Part shown: positions 43,807 through 53,667 of the stretch, piece by piece | How the letters are laid out: every line of letters begins with the position of its first letter | Numbering within the stretch: position 1 is the stretch's first letter | Source of the DNA: Dyadobacter sp. 3J3 | GTDB taxonomy: Bacteria > Bacteroidota > Bacteroidia > Cytophagales > Spirosomataceae | Reading direction: 5' to 3' | Assembly (NCBI RefSeq): GCF_009801115.1 | Contig: NZ_VTOL01000002.1 | Location: forward strand, 186,001 to 250,000 | DNA: 64,000 nt | Notes under the pieces: generated by a model | Told to the model about the DNA's origin: nothing | Databases searched by the model: none | The model's input: the letters and a program-made list of their open reading frames with translations, nothing else | Made by a program: the position numbers and the translations under genes

Positions 43807-44418
43807 TTGAATAACGATATAAAAATATCTGGAACCTCAGATCCAAACGCAAACCTTTGGCTTAAATTCAAGTCAGGCGATGCGGCGGCTTTTGGCGAAC
43901 TGGCACAGGTACACTACCGTGCGTTATACAACTATGCTACAAAATTCTCTTCCGACTCGGAATTTATCAGAGACTGCATTCAGGAATTGTACCTGGAACT
44001 CTGGGAACGCCGGTCGTTTTTATCAGAAACCGCTTTTGTAAAATCTTATCTTCTTAAAGCACTTCGGCATAAACTTATCAAAGAAAGTATCCGCTTAAAA
44101 AGATTCAAGGAACCCAAAGAATTATCATTTGACGCGGATGAGGCTGACCTGTCCATTGAATCGCTAATCATTGAAAACGAACATCTGAAACATCAGATTA
44201 AACGGTTAAATCAAATCGTATCCCACCTTACCAAAAGGCAGCAGGAAATCATATATCTGCGCTTTTATCAAAACTTGGAAAATGAAGATATCGCTCAGAT
44301 CATGAGCCTTGGCCGTCAAAGCGTGGCCAATCTTTTACACCGCACCATCAAGGAAATCAAGGATATCTGGATGCCCGCAGAATTTTTCTGGGGACTTATT
44401 TTTATCGCATTCTGCTGA
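43807..44418 (+). CDS. ECF sigma factor (FecI-like)
   Basis: 203 residues. No in-frame ATG precedes the conserved part, so the start is the TTG at 43807. Region 2 (YRALYNYATKFSSDSEFIRDCIQELYLELWERR) and region 4 (LTKRQQEIIYLRFYQNLENEDIAQIMSLGRQSVANLLHRT) are both complete. Expected to direct transcription of the SusC/SusD genes downstream when released by the FecR protein at 44601. The C-terminus EFFWGLIFIAFC is unusually hydrophobic. Confidence 0.9.
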   Translation: MNNDIKISGTSDPNANLWLKFKSGDAAAFGELAQVHYRALYNYATKFSSDSEFIRDCIQELYLELWERRSFLSETAFVKSYLLKALRHKLIKESIRLKRFKEPKELSFDADEADLSIESLIIENEHLKHQIKRLNQIVSHLTKRQQEIIYLRFYQNLENEDIAQIMSLGRQSVANLLHRTIKEIKDIWMPAEFFWGLIFIAFC

Positions 44419-44600
44419 TTTTCAACCGCTCCAAAAGTTTATAGCATTATTTCAAAAAATATTTTGATTTTTTTGGTTATCCATGATCAAAAACCTGACA
44501 TACATACTAAAAGCATCACAATAATGGTGAAATACAAATTTTAACTTGCACTATTCACACAACTCCTAAACCTGACAATAATTTCTATTGCAAAAATTCT

Positions 44601-45683
44601 ATGATCAATTACCGTAATTATTCTGTTGAAGAATTCGCTACCGATGAAAAATTTCGGCAATGGGTGCTTGATCCATCTGGTGAATTGATCCTTTTCTGGG
44701 AAGAATGGTTGTTTCAAAATCCGGATCGATACAATACAGTTAATCAGGCGAAAGCGTTGGTTTTGGGTTTTCATGAAAGATATAAAGACAATTTAAGCGA
44801 GGACAATATTCGGTCTGAAGTCAACGCGCTCCTTGAATTGGCTGAAATAAGTAAAAATAAAAAACGCATTTCTTTTTTTGGCAATCCATTCTGGAGGATA
44901 GCGGCTATGATTACAATCGTTGCAGGATTTGGGTATTTGTTTTACAAAAATCAGTTATCAAAAAAAACAGAAATAAGCTCTTCTGTTTTGATGCTTGAAA
45001 AAAGAAATAGCAGCGATAAGGAAATGACGATCCTGCTCAGTGACGGAAGTGTAGCAACGTTGAAAAAAGGCAGTAGTTTAAAATTTCCGGAGAACTTTTC
45101 GGGCGATACAAGAAAAGTTTTCCTGACTGGTGAAGCATTTTTTGACGTCACAAAAAATCCTGCAAAACCCTTCCTGGTTTTTGCCAATGAAACGGTAACC
45201 AAAGTTTTGGGGACAAGTTTTCGGATCAAAGCACCGGAGGGCGCAAATACTGTTATGGTTTTTGTAAAAACCGGAAAAGTGTCCGTTTATCCCAGAAAAG
45301 AGTACGACACTTTATCTGATGAAAATGACCGGGAAGTATCCGGTGTAATTCTGCAACCCAACCAACAAGTTGTTTTTAACAGAAAAGAAAACCGATTGGA
45401 AAAAGGAATCGTTGCGAATCCTGATTTGCTGTCTGAATCTGCTGTAATCCAGGAACTGGTTTTCGATGATCAGCCGGTCACCGACGTATTACGTACACTG
45501 GAAAAAATGTATGGTATCACCATTGTCTTTGATGAACAAACGCTATCACAATGCCCGATAAGCACCATTTTCAAAGAAGAAAATCTTAAACAAAGAATGA
45601 ACGCTATTTGTCAGGCAATCGGAGCGACTTATGAAGTTGTGGACGGCCAGATCATACTAAATAGTAAAGGTTGCAATCATTAA
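44601..45683 (+). CDS. FecR-type transmembrane anti-sigma factor
   Basis: 360 residues. N-terminal cytoplasmic part (about 1-85), one membrane segment near 95-113 (IAAMITIVAGFGYLFYKN), then periplasmic FecR domain (LLSDGSVATLKKGSSLKFP ... FLTGEAFFDVTKNPAKPFLVFA) and a DUF4974 end (AVIQELVFDDQPVTDVLRTLEKMYGITIVFD). Receives a signal from the STN domain of SusC and controls the sigma factor. 182 bp after the sigma gene. Confidence 0.93.
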   Translation: MINYRNYSVEEFATDEKFRQWVLDPSGELILFWEEWLFQNPDRYNTVNQAKALVLGFHERYKDNLSEDNIRSEVNALLELAEISKNKKRISFFGNPFWRIAAMITIVAGFGYLFYKNQLSKKTEISSSVLMLEKRNSSDKEMTILLSDGSVATLKKGSSLKFPENFSGDTRKVFLTGEAFFDVTKNPAKPFLVFANETVTKVLGTSFRIKAPEGANTVMVFVKTGKVSVYPRKEYDTLSDENDREVSGVILQPNQQVVFNRKENRLEKGIVANPDLLSESAVIQELVFDDQPVTDVLRTLEKMYGITIVFDEQTLSQCPISTIFKEENLKQRMNAICQAIGATYEVVDGQIILNSKGCNH

Positions 45684-45778
45684 AACAAATCGATTTAAAA
45701 CATTAACCCGGTATAAAATAAACCAAAAAATAGTAAAAGTGCCTATGAAATAAATCAACTCATCAATAATATTTAAAG

Positions 45779-45853
45779 AGCCAGCGATGATTGCGCCATC
45801 ACTGACTCTACGCGTTCCCAACGCTTGCAGGCATCATCCGATAAAAGATGCAG
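45779..45853 (+). ncRNA. Structured leader upstream of susC-2
   Basis: Three potential hairpins in a row in an otherwise AT-rich leader: GAGCCAGCGATG / CATCACTGACTC (45779-45809, two C-A mismatches on this strand), GCGTT-CCC-AACGC (about 45813-45825), and GCATC / GATGC (about 45831-45851). They may slow or attenuate transcription into susC-2. Confidence 0.35.
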
Positions 45854-45906
45854 GGAAACTTTTTGTCCAAATTTTTTCACGAATCCAGAACAAAACAATC
45901 AAAACT

Positions 45907-48900
45907 ATGAAAAAAACCCGACAATCGATTCGGCTAATATGCAGTGTTATGAAAATATCATTTTACCAATTAATGTTGGCCTATATCTTCTCGACTATCG
46001 CCTCTGCGACGGTGGTCGATGCTCAGGAAATACTTAATCAGAAAGTAACCATTGAAGTAAATAACCAGGATATGAAAAGTGTCCTGACAAAACTGAACAA
46101 ACTAACGCAAATACGTTTTACTTACAGTTCCGCAGTAATAAATACGAAAAGAAAAGTAACATTAAAAGCGGTTGAAAAACCGTTGTCTGATGTTTTGGAT
46201 GATCTTTTACGTCCAATGAATCTTGGATACAAGCTGGATGGCAAACAGGTAATTCTGGTAAAAGGAGCCAATCCGCCCAGCAGTTTCAATACTGAATCGT
46301 CTTCAACAGCTCCTTTATCGATTGACCGAAACATTAGTGGAAAGGTAATCGACGAAAAAGGAGAACCATTGCCGGGCGTAAGTGTGATTGTAAAATCAAC
46401 CAAAACTGGTACCGCAACAAATACAGAAGGAACATATCAGTTGAGTGTACCGGATGATAACTCGGTTTTGATATTTTCATATGTTGGCTATACGCCGCAG
46501 GAAGTTACCGTAGGAAACCGTTCGAATGTAGATGTTTCTATGGCACCGGATGTAAGAAATCTTGAAATGGTTGTGGTAACTGCTTTGGGTATCAAACGTG
46601 ACGCAAAAAAGCTAGGTTACTCCACAGCTACCGTGAATACTGAGGAATTGCAAACAAACCGCACGACCAACCTTGGTAACAGTTTACAGGGAAAAGTGGC
46701 CGGTCTGAATGTTTCTCCCCCAGCCAGCGGACCGGGTGGATCTACTAAAATCCGTATCCGCGGTCAATCTTCATTTGGAGGTAATAACTCTCCTTTGATA
46801 ATTGTAAACGGTGTTCCGATCAATAACACCAGCGTATCTGCCGGTGGATCTGCCGGAAATGGTACTGGTAACCCAACGGGCGGATCTTCTGATGCAGGTG
46901 ACGGTTTGCAAAGTATCAATCAGGATGATATCGAATCGATGACGGTTTTGAAAGGTGCGGCCGCGGCAGCGCTTTACGGATTTCGGGCGAAAGATGGTGC
47001 CATCATTATCACAACCAAAACTGGAACAAAAAGTACAGGTATTGGTATAGAAGTCAATTCTAATTTTCAGGCTCAGGAGGCTTTGGATTACACCAACTTT
47101 CAGTATGATTACGGACAGGGAGAATTTGGAAAAAGGCCTACTACGACTGCTGAGGCACAAAGTTCTGGTGTTTTCTCTTTTGGAGAAAAAATGGACGGCA
47201 AACCTACGCCTCAATTTGACGGTTCCATGCAGCCTTATGTAGCAAATAAAAACCGCATTAAGGATTTCTATCGTACCGGAACAAGTTTTACCAATTCTGT
47301 GGCGCTTTCAGGAGGAAATGAAAAAGGAAATTTTCGTTTATCTTTCGCCAATACAGATGCAAATGCAATTGTACCAAATTCTGACTACCATAAAAAAATC
47401 TTCAACCTTGGTTTGAATTATAAATTCACGCCTAAACTCTCTGTTCAGCTCAACGCCAATTATTCCAACGAATACAACCATAATCCTCCGCAAATCGGGC
47501 TTCAGGATATGAATGCCAATACCACCATTTATACAATGGCTACCAGTATTGCCGTTCCCTGGCTTGAAAAACGAAAAGATGCGAATGGAAACGAAGCTCC
47601 ACTTTCACGTTTTACAAACAGAAATAATCCATATTGGGTTGCTTACGACCGCTTTGAAAATGTTAGACGCGACCGGATTTTTGGAAATACTTCTGTGCGT
47701 TATGAGTTTACAAAATGGTTGTATGCCCAGGCTCGTATTGGTCAGGATTATTATACGAGACCATACAATTATAATCGTCCGACGGGAACACGTTCTATTG
47801 GCGCAGTAACAACAGGATTTAACGGATATTACTATCAGGATGTTTCCACATTCCGTGAACGAAATATGGATTTCCTGATCGGTGGAAATCATACTTTTGG
47901 TGACTTTGGAATTGATATAACATTGGGAGGAAATCAGCTTCTTCAGGTTAGCGACAATATGTCAACCGCGGTTACCAATTTTTACATTCGTGATTTGTAT
48001 ACGATCGGAAATGGTCAGATTAAAAGTCCAAATTACGGATACAGCAAAAAGAAAGTCAACTCAATTTACGGAGCTGCCGAATTCTCGTACAAAAACTTTC
48101 TTTATGTTAACGTGACAGGAAGAAATGACTGGTTCTCAACACTGAATCCTGAATCTAACAGTTATTTGTATCCATCTGTGAGCGCAAGTTTTGTTTTCAG
48201 CCAGGCATTTAAGCAGCTTCCTTCCTGGTTGAATTATGGTAAACTTCGTGCGGCTTATGCGGAAGTTGGTGGTGATACTGATCCTTATTCCAATAACTTG
48301 TACTATGCTTTGAATGCAAACCCGTTCAACGGCGTTGCTTTAGGAAATATTTCAAGTAACGTAAGCCCGAATGCTAATCTTCGTCCGCTGAAAGTAAAAG
48401 AATTCGAAATGGGTCTTGAATTCAAAACTTTTGACAGCAGATTGAATCTTGACATGTCGGTTTACAAAAAAAATACGGTTGACGAAATCCTGAATGTTGA
48501 CGTTTCAAACGCTTCCGGATTCTCAGGCACTAAAGTGAACATTGGTAAACTTCAAAATAAAGGAATTGAATTTTTACTTACTATCGTGCCGGTTAAAACA
48601 GAAAACCTGATCTGGGAAACCAGTTTTAACGCAAGTTATAACATCAGTAAAGTAATCGAACTGGCCCAAGGCCAGCCACGTTTCGATGTAGGAACAGGTG
48701 AATTTTTTGGAATTGTATCTCACGAAGTTGGCAAACCGCTGGCATCTCTAAGAGGATTTGATTACAAACGTGATGCACAGGGAAGAATTCTGACGGCTGG
48801 TGGTTTGCCTCAGCAAGGCAACCTGACAACCTTTGGAAGTGCTATTCCAAAATGGGTTGGTGCATGGCTTAACACTTTCAATGTGAAAGGTTTCCGCATT

Positions 48901-49365
48901 ACTACACAGGTTGATTTCAAGGCTGGATATAAAATTATGTCCAACTCTAACCTTAACTTTTTACGTGAAGGACTTTCAAAACCTTCTCTGGTTGGCCGCG
49001 ATGGCGGTGTCTTGTTTGATGGTGTGAACGCAGACGGAACGCCTAATACTACGAAAGTGGAAGCTGAACAATTCTACACCGCTTACCGCAGTACAAACAT
49101 TGCAACGCCTTTTATGTACAACGGTAGTTTTGTAAGATGGAGAACGCTTTCTGTTGGATATGATCTTTCCCGTTATGTCAAAAAATCGTTCATTAAAGGG
49201 CTGACACTTTCAGCCATGGTAAACAACGTCTGGCTGATCAAGAAATATATCGACAACCTTGATCCTGAGGCGCAGGTTTCTTCTTCAGATAATCTTCAGG
49301 GAATTGAAACCCATACACTTCCTACAACAAGAAGCTACGGATTGAACCTGAATATCAAGCTATAA
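45907..49365 (+). CDS. SusC/RagA transporter with STN signalling domain
   Basis: The ATG at 45907 (MKKTRQSIRL) begins a signal peptide region ending ATVVDAQ; the open frame upstream overlaps the leader and was trimmed. 1152 residues. STN domain about 50-125 (QKVTIEVNNQDMKSVLTKLNKLTQIRFTYSS), carboxypeptidase-regulatory domain (ISGKVIDEKGEPLPGVSVIVK), plug with EMVVVTALGIKRDAKKLGYS, then the barrel to LNLNIKL. The STN domain is what passes the signal to FecR, so the locus is self-regulated. Confidence 0.96.
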   Translation: MKKTRQSIRLICSVMKISFYQLMLAYIFSTIASATVVDAQEILNQKVTIEVNNQDMKSVLTKLNKLTQIRFTYSSAVINTKRKVTLKAVEKPLSDVLDDLLRPMNLGYKLDGKQVILVKGANPPSSFNTESSSTAPLSIDRNISGKVIDEKGEPLPGVSVIVKSTKTGTATNTEGTYQLSVPDDNSVLIFSYVGYTPQEVTVGNRSNVDVSMAPDVRNLEMVVVTALGIKRDAKKLGYSTATVNTEELQTNRTTNLGNSLQGKVAGLNVSPPASGPGGSTKIRIRGQSSFGGNNSPLIIVNGVPINNTSVSAGGSAGNGTGNPTGGSSDAGDGLQSINQDDIESMTVLKGAAAAALYGFRAKDGAIIITTKTGTKSTGIGIEVNSNFQAQEALDYTNFQYDYGQGEFGKRPTTTAEAQSSGVFSFGEKMDGKPTPQFDGSMQPYVANKNRIKDFYRTGTSFTNSVALSGGNEKGNFRLSFANTDANAIVPNSDYHKKIFNLGLNYKFTPKLSVQLNANYSNEYNHNPPQIGLQDMNANTTIYTMATSIAVPWLEKRKDANGNEAPLSRFTNRNNPYWVAYDRFENVRRDRIFGNTSVRYEFTKWLYAQARIGQDYYTRPYNYNRPTGTRSIGAVTTGFNGYYYQDVSTFRERNMDFLIGGNHTFGDFGIDITLGGNQLLQVSDNMSTAVTNFYIRDLYTIGNGQIKSPNYGYSKKKVNSIYGAAEFSYKNFLYVNVTGRNDWFSTLNPESNSYLYPSVSASFVFSQAFKQLPSWLNYGKLRAAYAEVGGDTDPYSNNLYYALNANPFNGVALGNISSNVSPNANLRPLKVKEFEMGLEFKTFDSRLNLDMSVYKKNTVDEILNVDVSNASGFSGTKVNIGKLQNKGIEFLLTIVPVKTENLIWETSFNASYNISKVIELAQGQPRFDVGTGEFFGIVSHEVGKPLASLRGFDYKRDAQGRILTAGGLPQQGNLTTFGSAIPKWVGAWLNTFNVKGFRITTQVDFKAGYKIMSNSNLNFLREGLSKPSLVGRDGGVLFDGVNADGTPNTTKVEAEQFYTAYRSTNIATPFMYNGSFVRWRTLSVGYDLSRYVKKSFIKGLTLSAMVNNVWLIKKYIDNLDPEAQVSSSDNLQGIETHTLPTTRSYGLNLNIKL

Positions 49366-49383
49366 CTTTTATTAAAGAACGAC

Positions 49384-50928
49384 ATGAAAAAAATACACAT
49401 ATATCTTACCGTGGCTGGCTTGCTGTTTGGTGCAAGCTCGTGCGATAGTGGTTTTGAAGATGTAAATAAAAACCCGGTATTGGCAACTACGACCGATCCG
49501 GCCTATTTGTTTTCAAATGCACAATTCAGTGCTGCAATCGCCACTTTTAGTTACCAGAGTGAAATTGTTCAACAAATAAACACGCCGTATACGGGCGTTG
49601 TGGAAGGTGGAAATCACAATATCGTTTATGATCCGAGTTCAAATGTCATGTTCAATTCCATGTACATTGGTGGTAATACTGGAAGTGGCCCGGTGAACCT
49701 GCTTAAAACGATTATGACGCTGACAAAGGATAATCCGTTGAGAGCCAATATTTATCAAATGTCAAGAATCTGGAAAGCTTACGCATTTATGGTTTTGGTG
49801 GATACCTACGGTGACGTTCCTTATTTTGATTCAGCAAAAGGTTATACGGATGGAATTAATCTTCCAAAATATGATGACCAGAAATTGATCTACGATGATA
49901 TTTTAAAGGAACTTGACGAAGCTACGAAAGCTTTGGACGCTACTAAAAGTATTGAAACAGGCGATTTGTTTTACAAAGGAAATATTGCACAGTGGAAAAA
50001 ACTTGGTAATTCACTTTTACTTCGGGCTGCCATGCGTCTGATCAAAGTGGATGAAGCCAAGGCCAAGTCCTATATTACAAGAGCCGTTGACCCTGCAAAC
50101 GGTGGTGTGATGACAGCCAACACCGATAATGCTTATATCGCTTTCAATACCACTTTCAACAACCCGAATGCGAACTTTTTCCAGGGAACTGAAAGAGCTA
50201 ATGTTTATCTTGGCAAGCCATTTATTGATTATTTGAAAACTACTTCTGATCCAAGAATTAGGGCTATTTCTGTCAAATATGCAATTCCAGCAAACCCGTT
50301 ATCAACTGCTGGAGCCGAAAATACAGAGCCGGCGGATCAGTTGGGCATGCCTTATGGTTATAATGAATCCACGCTAACCACTGCACCAGGATACCCTGGA
50401 AAAACAGGCTCAGCATTCAATTATTCACAAATTAACCGTCGGACCGTTGGTAAAATTGACGCACCCGAATTCTTTATTACCTATTCTCAGACACAGCTTC
50501 TTTTGGCTGAGGCAGCATTTAGAGGATATATTTCAGGCGACGCAAAAACTTTCTACGAGACAGGCGTGAAAGCGCATATGAATCAGATGGCACAGTTTGA
50601 TGTTTCCGCCACCATTCCGGCTGCCAGCCAGGACGCTTATCTGGTTGCCAATCCGTTTGATGCGGCTAATGCCTTGAACCAGATTAATACACAATACTGG
50701 GTTTCGTCATTTCTTAACGGATCAGAAGCCTGGGCCAATTTCCGCCGCAGCGGTTTCCCAACACTCACCAAAAATCCATATCCCGGCGCTGATCCTTCTG
50801 TAAAAGATTTTATCCGCAGACTGGTTTATCCGGTACGTGAAAAATCGGTGAATACTGTGAACTACAATGAGGCTATTGCCCGTCAGGGGCCTGATGAATT
50901 GGGAACTCATGTCTTTTGGGATAAATAA
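49384..50928 (+). CDS. SusD/RagB family lipoprotein
   Basis: 514 residues, lipobox FGASSC (Cys about 20). SusD-like helical features: FEDVNKNPVLATTTDP, RIWKAYAFMVLVDTYGDVPYFDSAKGY, EAWANFRRSGFPTL, and a final ARQGPDELGTHVFWDK. 18 bp after susC-2. It belongs to the SusD class that binds varied oligomers; the substrate is not known. Confidence 0.94.
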   Translation: MKKIHIYLTVAGLLFGASSCDSGFEDVNKNPVLATTTDPAYLFSNAQFSAAIATFSYQSEIVQQINTPYTGVVEGGNHNIVYDPSSNVMFNSMYIGGNTGSGPVNLLKTIMTLTKDNPLRANIYQMSRIWKAYAFMVLVDTYGDVPYFDSAKGYTDGINLPKYDDQKLIYDDILKELDEATKALDATKSIETGDLFYKGNIAQWKKLGNSLLLRAAMRLIKVDEAKAKSYITRAVDPANGGVMTANTDNAYIAFNTTFNNPNANFFQGTERANVYLGKPFIDYLKTTSDPRIRAISVKYAIPANPLSTAGAENTEPADQLGMPYGYNESTLTTAPGYPGKTGSAFNYSQINRRTVGKIDAPEFFITYSQTQLLLAEAAFRGYISGDAKTFYETGVKAHMNQMAQFDVSATIPAASQDAYLVANPFDAANALNQINTQYWVSSFLNGSEAWANFRRSGFPTLTKNPYPGADPSVKDFIRRLVYPVREKSVNTVNYNEAIARQGPDELGTHVFWDK

Positions 50929-51008
50929 TTTTTCAATAATTAACACGGGCGGAAGCCAAGCCGCCTGTGTTCCTAACCGATTAATCTTTACTTAAACCTA
51001 CCTTACCT

Positions 51009-51941
51009 ATGTTAAAAAAAACAATGCTGCTGCCAGCACTTTTATTTGTTTCCTTTTTAAGTAATGCCCAGCCCATTTCTCCGACGGCTGACCAGATTAA
51101 AGCCTTAACGGCAAACTGGAAAGGTGAACGTTCGGCAGACGGAAGACCGAAAGTTTCTGACGCAATTCTGGCACGACTGAAAAACATTTCTATTGAAGAA
51201 GCCTGGGGCGTTTTACGAAACAAAGGCTATCAAAATCAATACGAAGGCGACTGGCAATTAATCCATCCGGATAGCGCCATGACGGGCCGTGTTGTAACTG
51301 CACAATACGTTCCCCTCCGTCCCGATTTCCAGGATTACATAAAAGAAACGGGTAAAAAAGAAGGCCGAAATCCTGCGGGCGGTACAAACTCCTGGCCGAT
51401 TGATGTGCTCACAAATGGCGACGTGTACGTGGCCGACGGTTATGGAAAGATTGCAGACGGAACGCTGATCGGTGACAATCTGGGAAATTCAATTTATGCC
51501 AAATCCAAAAGAGGTACCATTTTCTACGGTTCTGTTCGTGATGTGGAAGGGCTCAGTGAAATCAAAGGATATAATGCCTGGATCAAAGGTTCTGATCCAT
51601 CTTATATCCAGCAAATGATGCTTTCGGGTATCAATGTTCCTATCAGAATTGGCCGCGCTATTGTATTACCAGGAGATGTGGTTCTGGCAAAAAAATACGG
51701 TACTATTTTCATCCCGGCTCATTTAGTAGAGGATCTGGTTTTGACTTCTGAGGTTACTGCCCTTCGCGATGAATTTGGTCATCTAAGACTGCGTGAAGGA
51801 AAATATACACCGGGTGAAATCGATACAAAATGGACGGACGCCATTTCAAAAGATTTCCTGAAATGGGTCAATTCATATCCTGGACATCTTCCAATGACCA
51901 AAAAAGAACTTGACGATTATTTGAAAGAACGTAATTATTAA
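51009..51941 (+). CDS. Exported RraA/HMG-aldolase-like protein
   Basis: 310 residues. Signal peptide MLKKTMLLPALLFVSFLSNAQ. RraA core: PIDVLTNGDVYVADGYGKIADGTLIGDNLGNSIYA, GTIFYGSVRDVEGLSEI (Arg-Asp metal motif), and IRIGRAIVLPGDVVLAKKYGTIFIPAHLVEDLV. RraA relatives include HMG/CHA aldolases and oxaloacetate decarboxylases. Most are cytosolic; this copy is predicted to be periplasmic. It lies between SusD and the mandelate-racemase-family gene, suggesting it acts on an imported acid or on its product. Confidence 0.85.
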   Translation: MLKKTMLLPALLFVSFLSNAQPISPTADQIKALTANWKGERSADGRPKVSDAILARLKNISIEEAWGVLRNKGYQNQYEGDWQLIHPDSAMTGRVVTAQYVPLRPDFQDYIKETGKKEGRNPAGGTNSWPIDVLTNGDVYVADGYGKIADGTLIGDNLGNSIYAKSKRGTIFYGSVRDVEGLSEIKGYNAWIKGSDPSYIQQMMLSGINVPIRIGRAIVLPGDVVLAKKYGTIFIPAHLVEDLVLTSEVTALRDEFGHLRLREGKYTPGEIDTKWTDAISKDFLKWVNSYPGHLPMTKKELDDYLKERNY

Positions 51942-51945
51942 AAAA

Positions 51946-51973
51946 GCTATCGGCTGTCGGCAATCAGCTTTCG
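51946..51973. repeat. Degenerate 7-bp-period repeat
   Basis: GCTATCG GCTGTCG GCAATCA GCTTTCG: four tandem heptamers of the form GCnnTCG, directly after the RraA gene. Same 7-bp period as 53500-53576 and 53668-53702. Confidence 0.65.
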
Positions 51974-52009
51974 GCCTTGTTGATTAACATTTCCTAAATA
52001 TCTTATAAT

Positions 52010-53494
52010 ATGAAGAGTGTCTTAAAGCAGATCATTGCATCAAATAAAGAAGTTGAAAAAGCTGAAAAGCTTGCCGTACAAACTGAAATAAGCGATCCGG
52101 CAACGAAGGATAGTCGCCGTAACTTTTTGAGAAAATCAGCCGTTGGAGGCATCGCTTTGGGTAGCTTTATGTCGATGTCTATTGAAGATACTGTCGCTCA
52201 GGCTACTTCAAAAGTTAACCGCGCTTCAAAACCTTCTGAATTAAAAATCACAGATATTCGCTATTGTGTGATTCAGAATGTGGGTCGCACGCCAATTATA
52301 CGCATTGATACAAATCAGGGAATTTATGGTTTGGGAGAAGTACGCGATGGTGCCGATGAACGTTATGCGCTGATGCTGAAAAGCAGACTTTTAGGCGAAA
52401 ATCCATGTAATGTGGAAATGCTTTTCAAAACCATCAAACAATTTGGCATGCACGGACGCCAGGCTGGTGGTGTTTGCGGTGTTGAAATGGCACTTTGGGA
52501 TCTTTGTGGAAAAGCTTATAATGTTCCGTGCTGGCAATTGCTTGGCGGTCGATATCGTGATAAAGTAAGATTATATGCAGATACTCCTGAATTTGAAAGT
52601 CTGGACGAATTTAAACAAAAAATAAAATTCCGTACCGAAACCCAAGGTTATACCTGGTTGAAAATGGATATTTCCATTGGTATGTTAAAAGGAAAAGAAG
52701 GTTCGGTTGTAAATAATAAGGTTTGGGGCGGAGGATTTTCTCAATGGTCGGGTGATTATAATTCTTACGCAAATACAAAACATCCATTTACTGCGATCCA
52801 AATCACGCCAAAAGGTTTGGAAGAAATGGCAAAAGTGGTTGAAGACGTCCGCAGTATTGTGGGTTACGAAATGCCAATTTCATCCGATCACTACGGTCAT
52901 TTTGACTTGAATAATGCAATCCGTTTAGGAAAAGCATTGGACAAATACAGACTGGCCTGGCTGGAAGATATGGTGCCATGGCAATATACAGACCAATGGA
53001 AGCAAATTTCAGAAGCACTTGATACGCCAACACTTACAGGTGAAGATATTTTCCTGAAAGAAGGTTTCCAGCCGCTAATTGAAGCCCGTGCAGTTGATAT
53101 TATCCACCCGGATCTTGCTTCGTCCGGCGGGCTTTTGGAAACGAAAAGAATTGGTGATTACGCTGAGGATCATGGTATTGCGATGGCGATGCACTTTGCA
53201 GGTTCCCCGGTAAGTTTTATGGCCAATGTTCATTGTGCCGCAGCGACTCAAAATTTCCTTGCGCTGGAACATCACTCAGTGGATGTGCCTTGGTGGGAAA
53301 GTATAGTAAAAACAACGGACGGAAGAAAACTGATTGAAAAAGGTTATGCAAATGTGCCTCTGGAAGCACCAGGACTAGGTATTGAGCTGGTAGATGAAGA
53401 AGTCAAAAAACATCTTACACCAAAAGACAAATCCTACTTCGCTCCTACCGACCAATGGAATGACAAACGATCTCACGACCGTTTGTGGAGCTAA
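52010..53494 (+). CDS. Tat-exported mandelate racemase/muconate lactonizing enzyme family protein
   Basis: 494 residues. Tat signal: SRRNFLRKS (twin Arg about residues 38-39) then a hydrophobic stretch to about 65. Enolase-superfamily barrel with the WLKMD lysine, metal ligands in SSDHYG, WLEDMVP and LTGEDIF, and the IIHPDLASSGG plus AMHFAG Asp-His pair. These enzymes dehydrate or epimerise sugar acids. Most are cytosolic, so export is unusual. Last gene of the putative acid-sugar locus. Confidence 0.85.
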   Translation: MKSVLKQIIASNKEVEKAEKLAVQTEISDPATKDSRRNFLRKSAVGGIALGSFMSMSIEDTVAQATSKVNRASKPSELKITDIRYCVIQNVGRTPIIRIDTNQGIYGLGEVRDGADERYALMLKSRLLGENPCNVEMLFKTIKQFGMHGRQAGGVCGVEMALWDLCGKAYNVPCWQLLGGRYRDKVRLYADTPEFESLDEFKQKIKFRTETQGYTWLKMDISIGMLKGKEGSVVNNKVWGGGFSQWSGDYNSYANTKHPFTAIQITPKGLEEMAKVVEDVRSIVGYEMPISSDHYGHFDLNNAIRLGKALDKYRLAWLEDMVPWQYTDQWKQISEALDTPTLTGEDIFLKEGFQPLIEARAVDIIHPDLASSGGLLETKRIGDYAEDHGIAMAMHFAGSPVSFMANVHCAAATQNFLALEHHSVDVPWWESIVKTTDGRKLIEKGYANVPLEAPGLGIELVDEEVKKHLTPKDKSYFAPTDQWNDKRSHDRLWS

Positions 53495-53499
53495 ATTTT

Positions 53500-53576
53500 T
53501 TAATGGTTAATGGTTAATGGTTAATGGTTAATGGTTAATGGTTAATGGTTAATGGTTAATGGTTAATGGTTAATGG
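53500..53576. repeat. Perfect heptanucleotide repeat (TTAATGG)11
   Basis: Eleven exact tandem copies of TTAATGG in 77 bp, beginning 6 bp after the stop of the gene at 52010. It contains ATG and TAA in every unit, so slippage would not make a long ORF. Copy number probably varies between strains. Confidence 0.97.
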
Positions 53577-53586
53577 TTGCAAATTG

Positions 53587-53627
53587 AAAAAGTGCCGGTT
53601 GAGTTCCCTCATTCGGCACTTTTTTTG
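53587..53627. terminator. Bidirectional terminator
   Basis: AAAAAGTGCCG (53587-53597) pairs with CGGCACTTTTT (53614-53624), followed by T, between the convergent genes at 52010 and 53704. Confidence 0.85.
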
Positions 53628-53667
53628 TTGTTAAAATGAAAATTTTATTGCCATATTTTCCATTCTG

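Noticed and set aside
46771..47214. 147-codon minus-strand ORF within susC-2
   Set aside because: Antisense shadow of a strongly conserved SusC gene.
53500..53576. CRISPR or coding repeat in (TTAATGG)11
   Set aside because: Simple 7-bp tandem repeat without spacers; stop codons (TAA) in every frame-cycle prevent coding.
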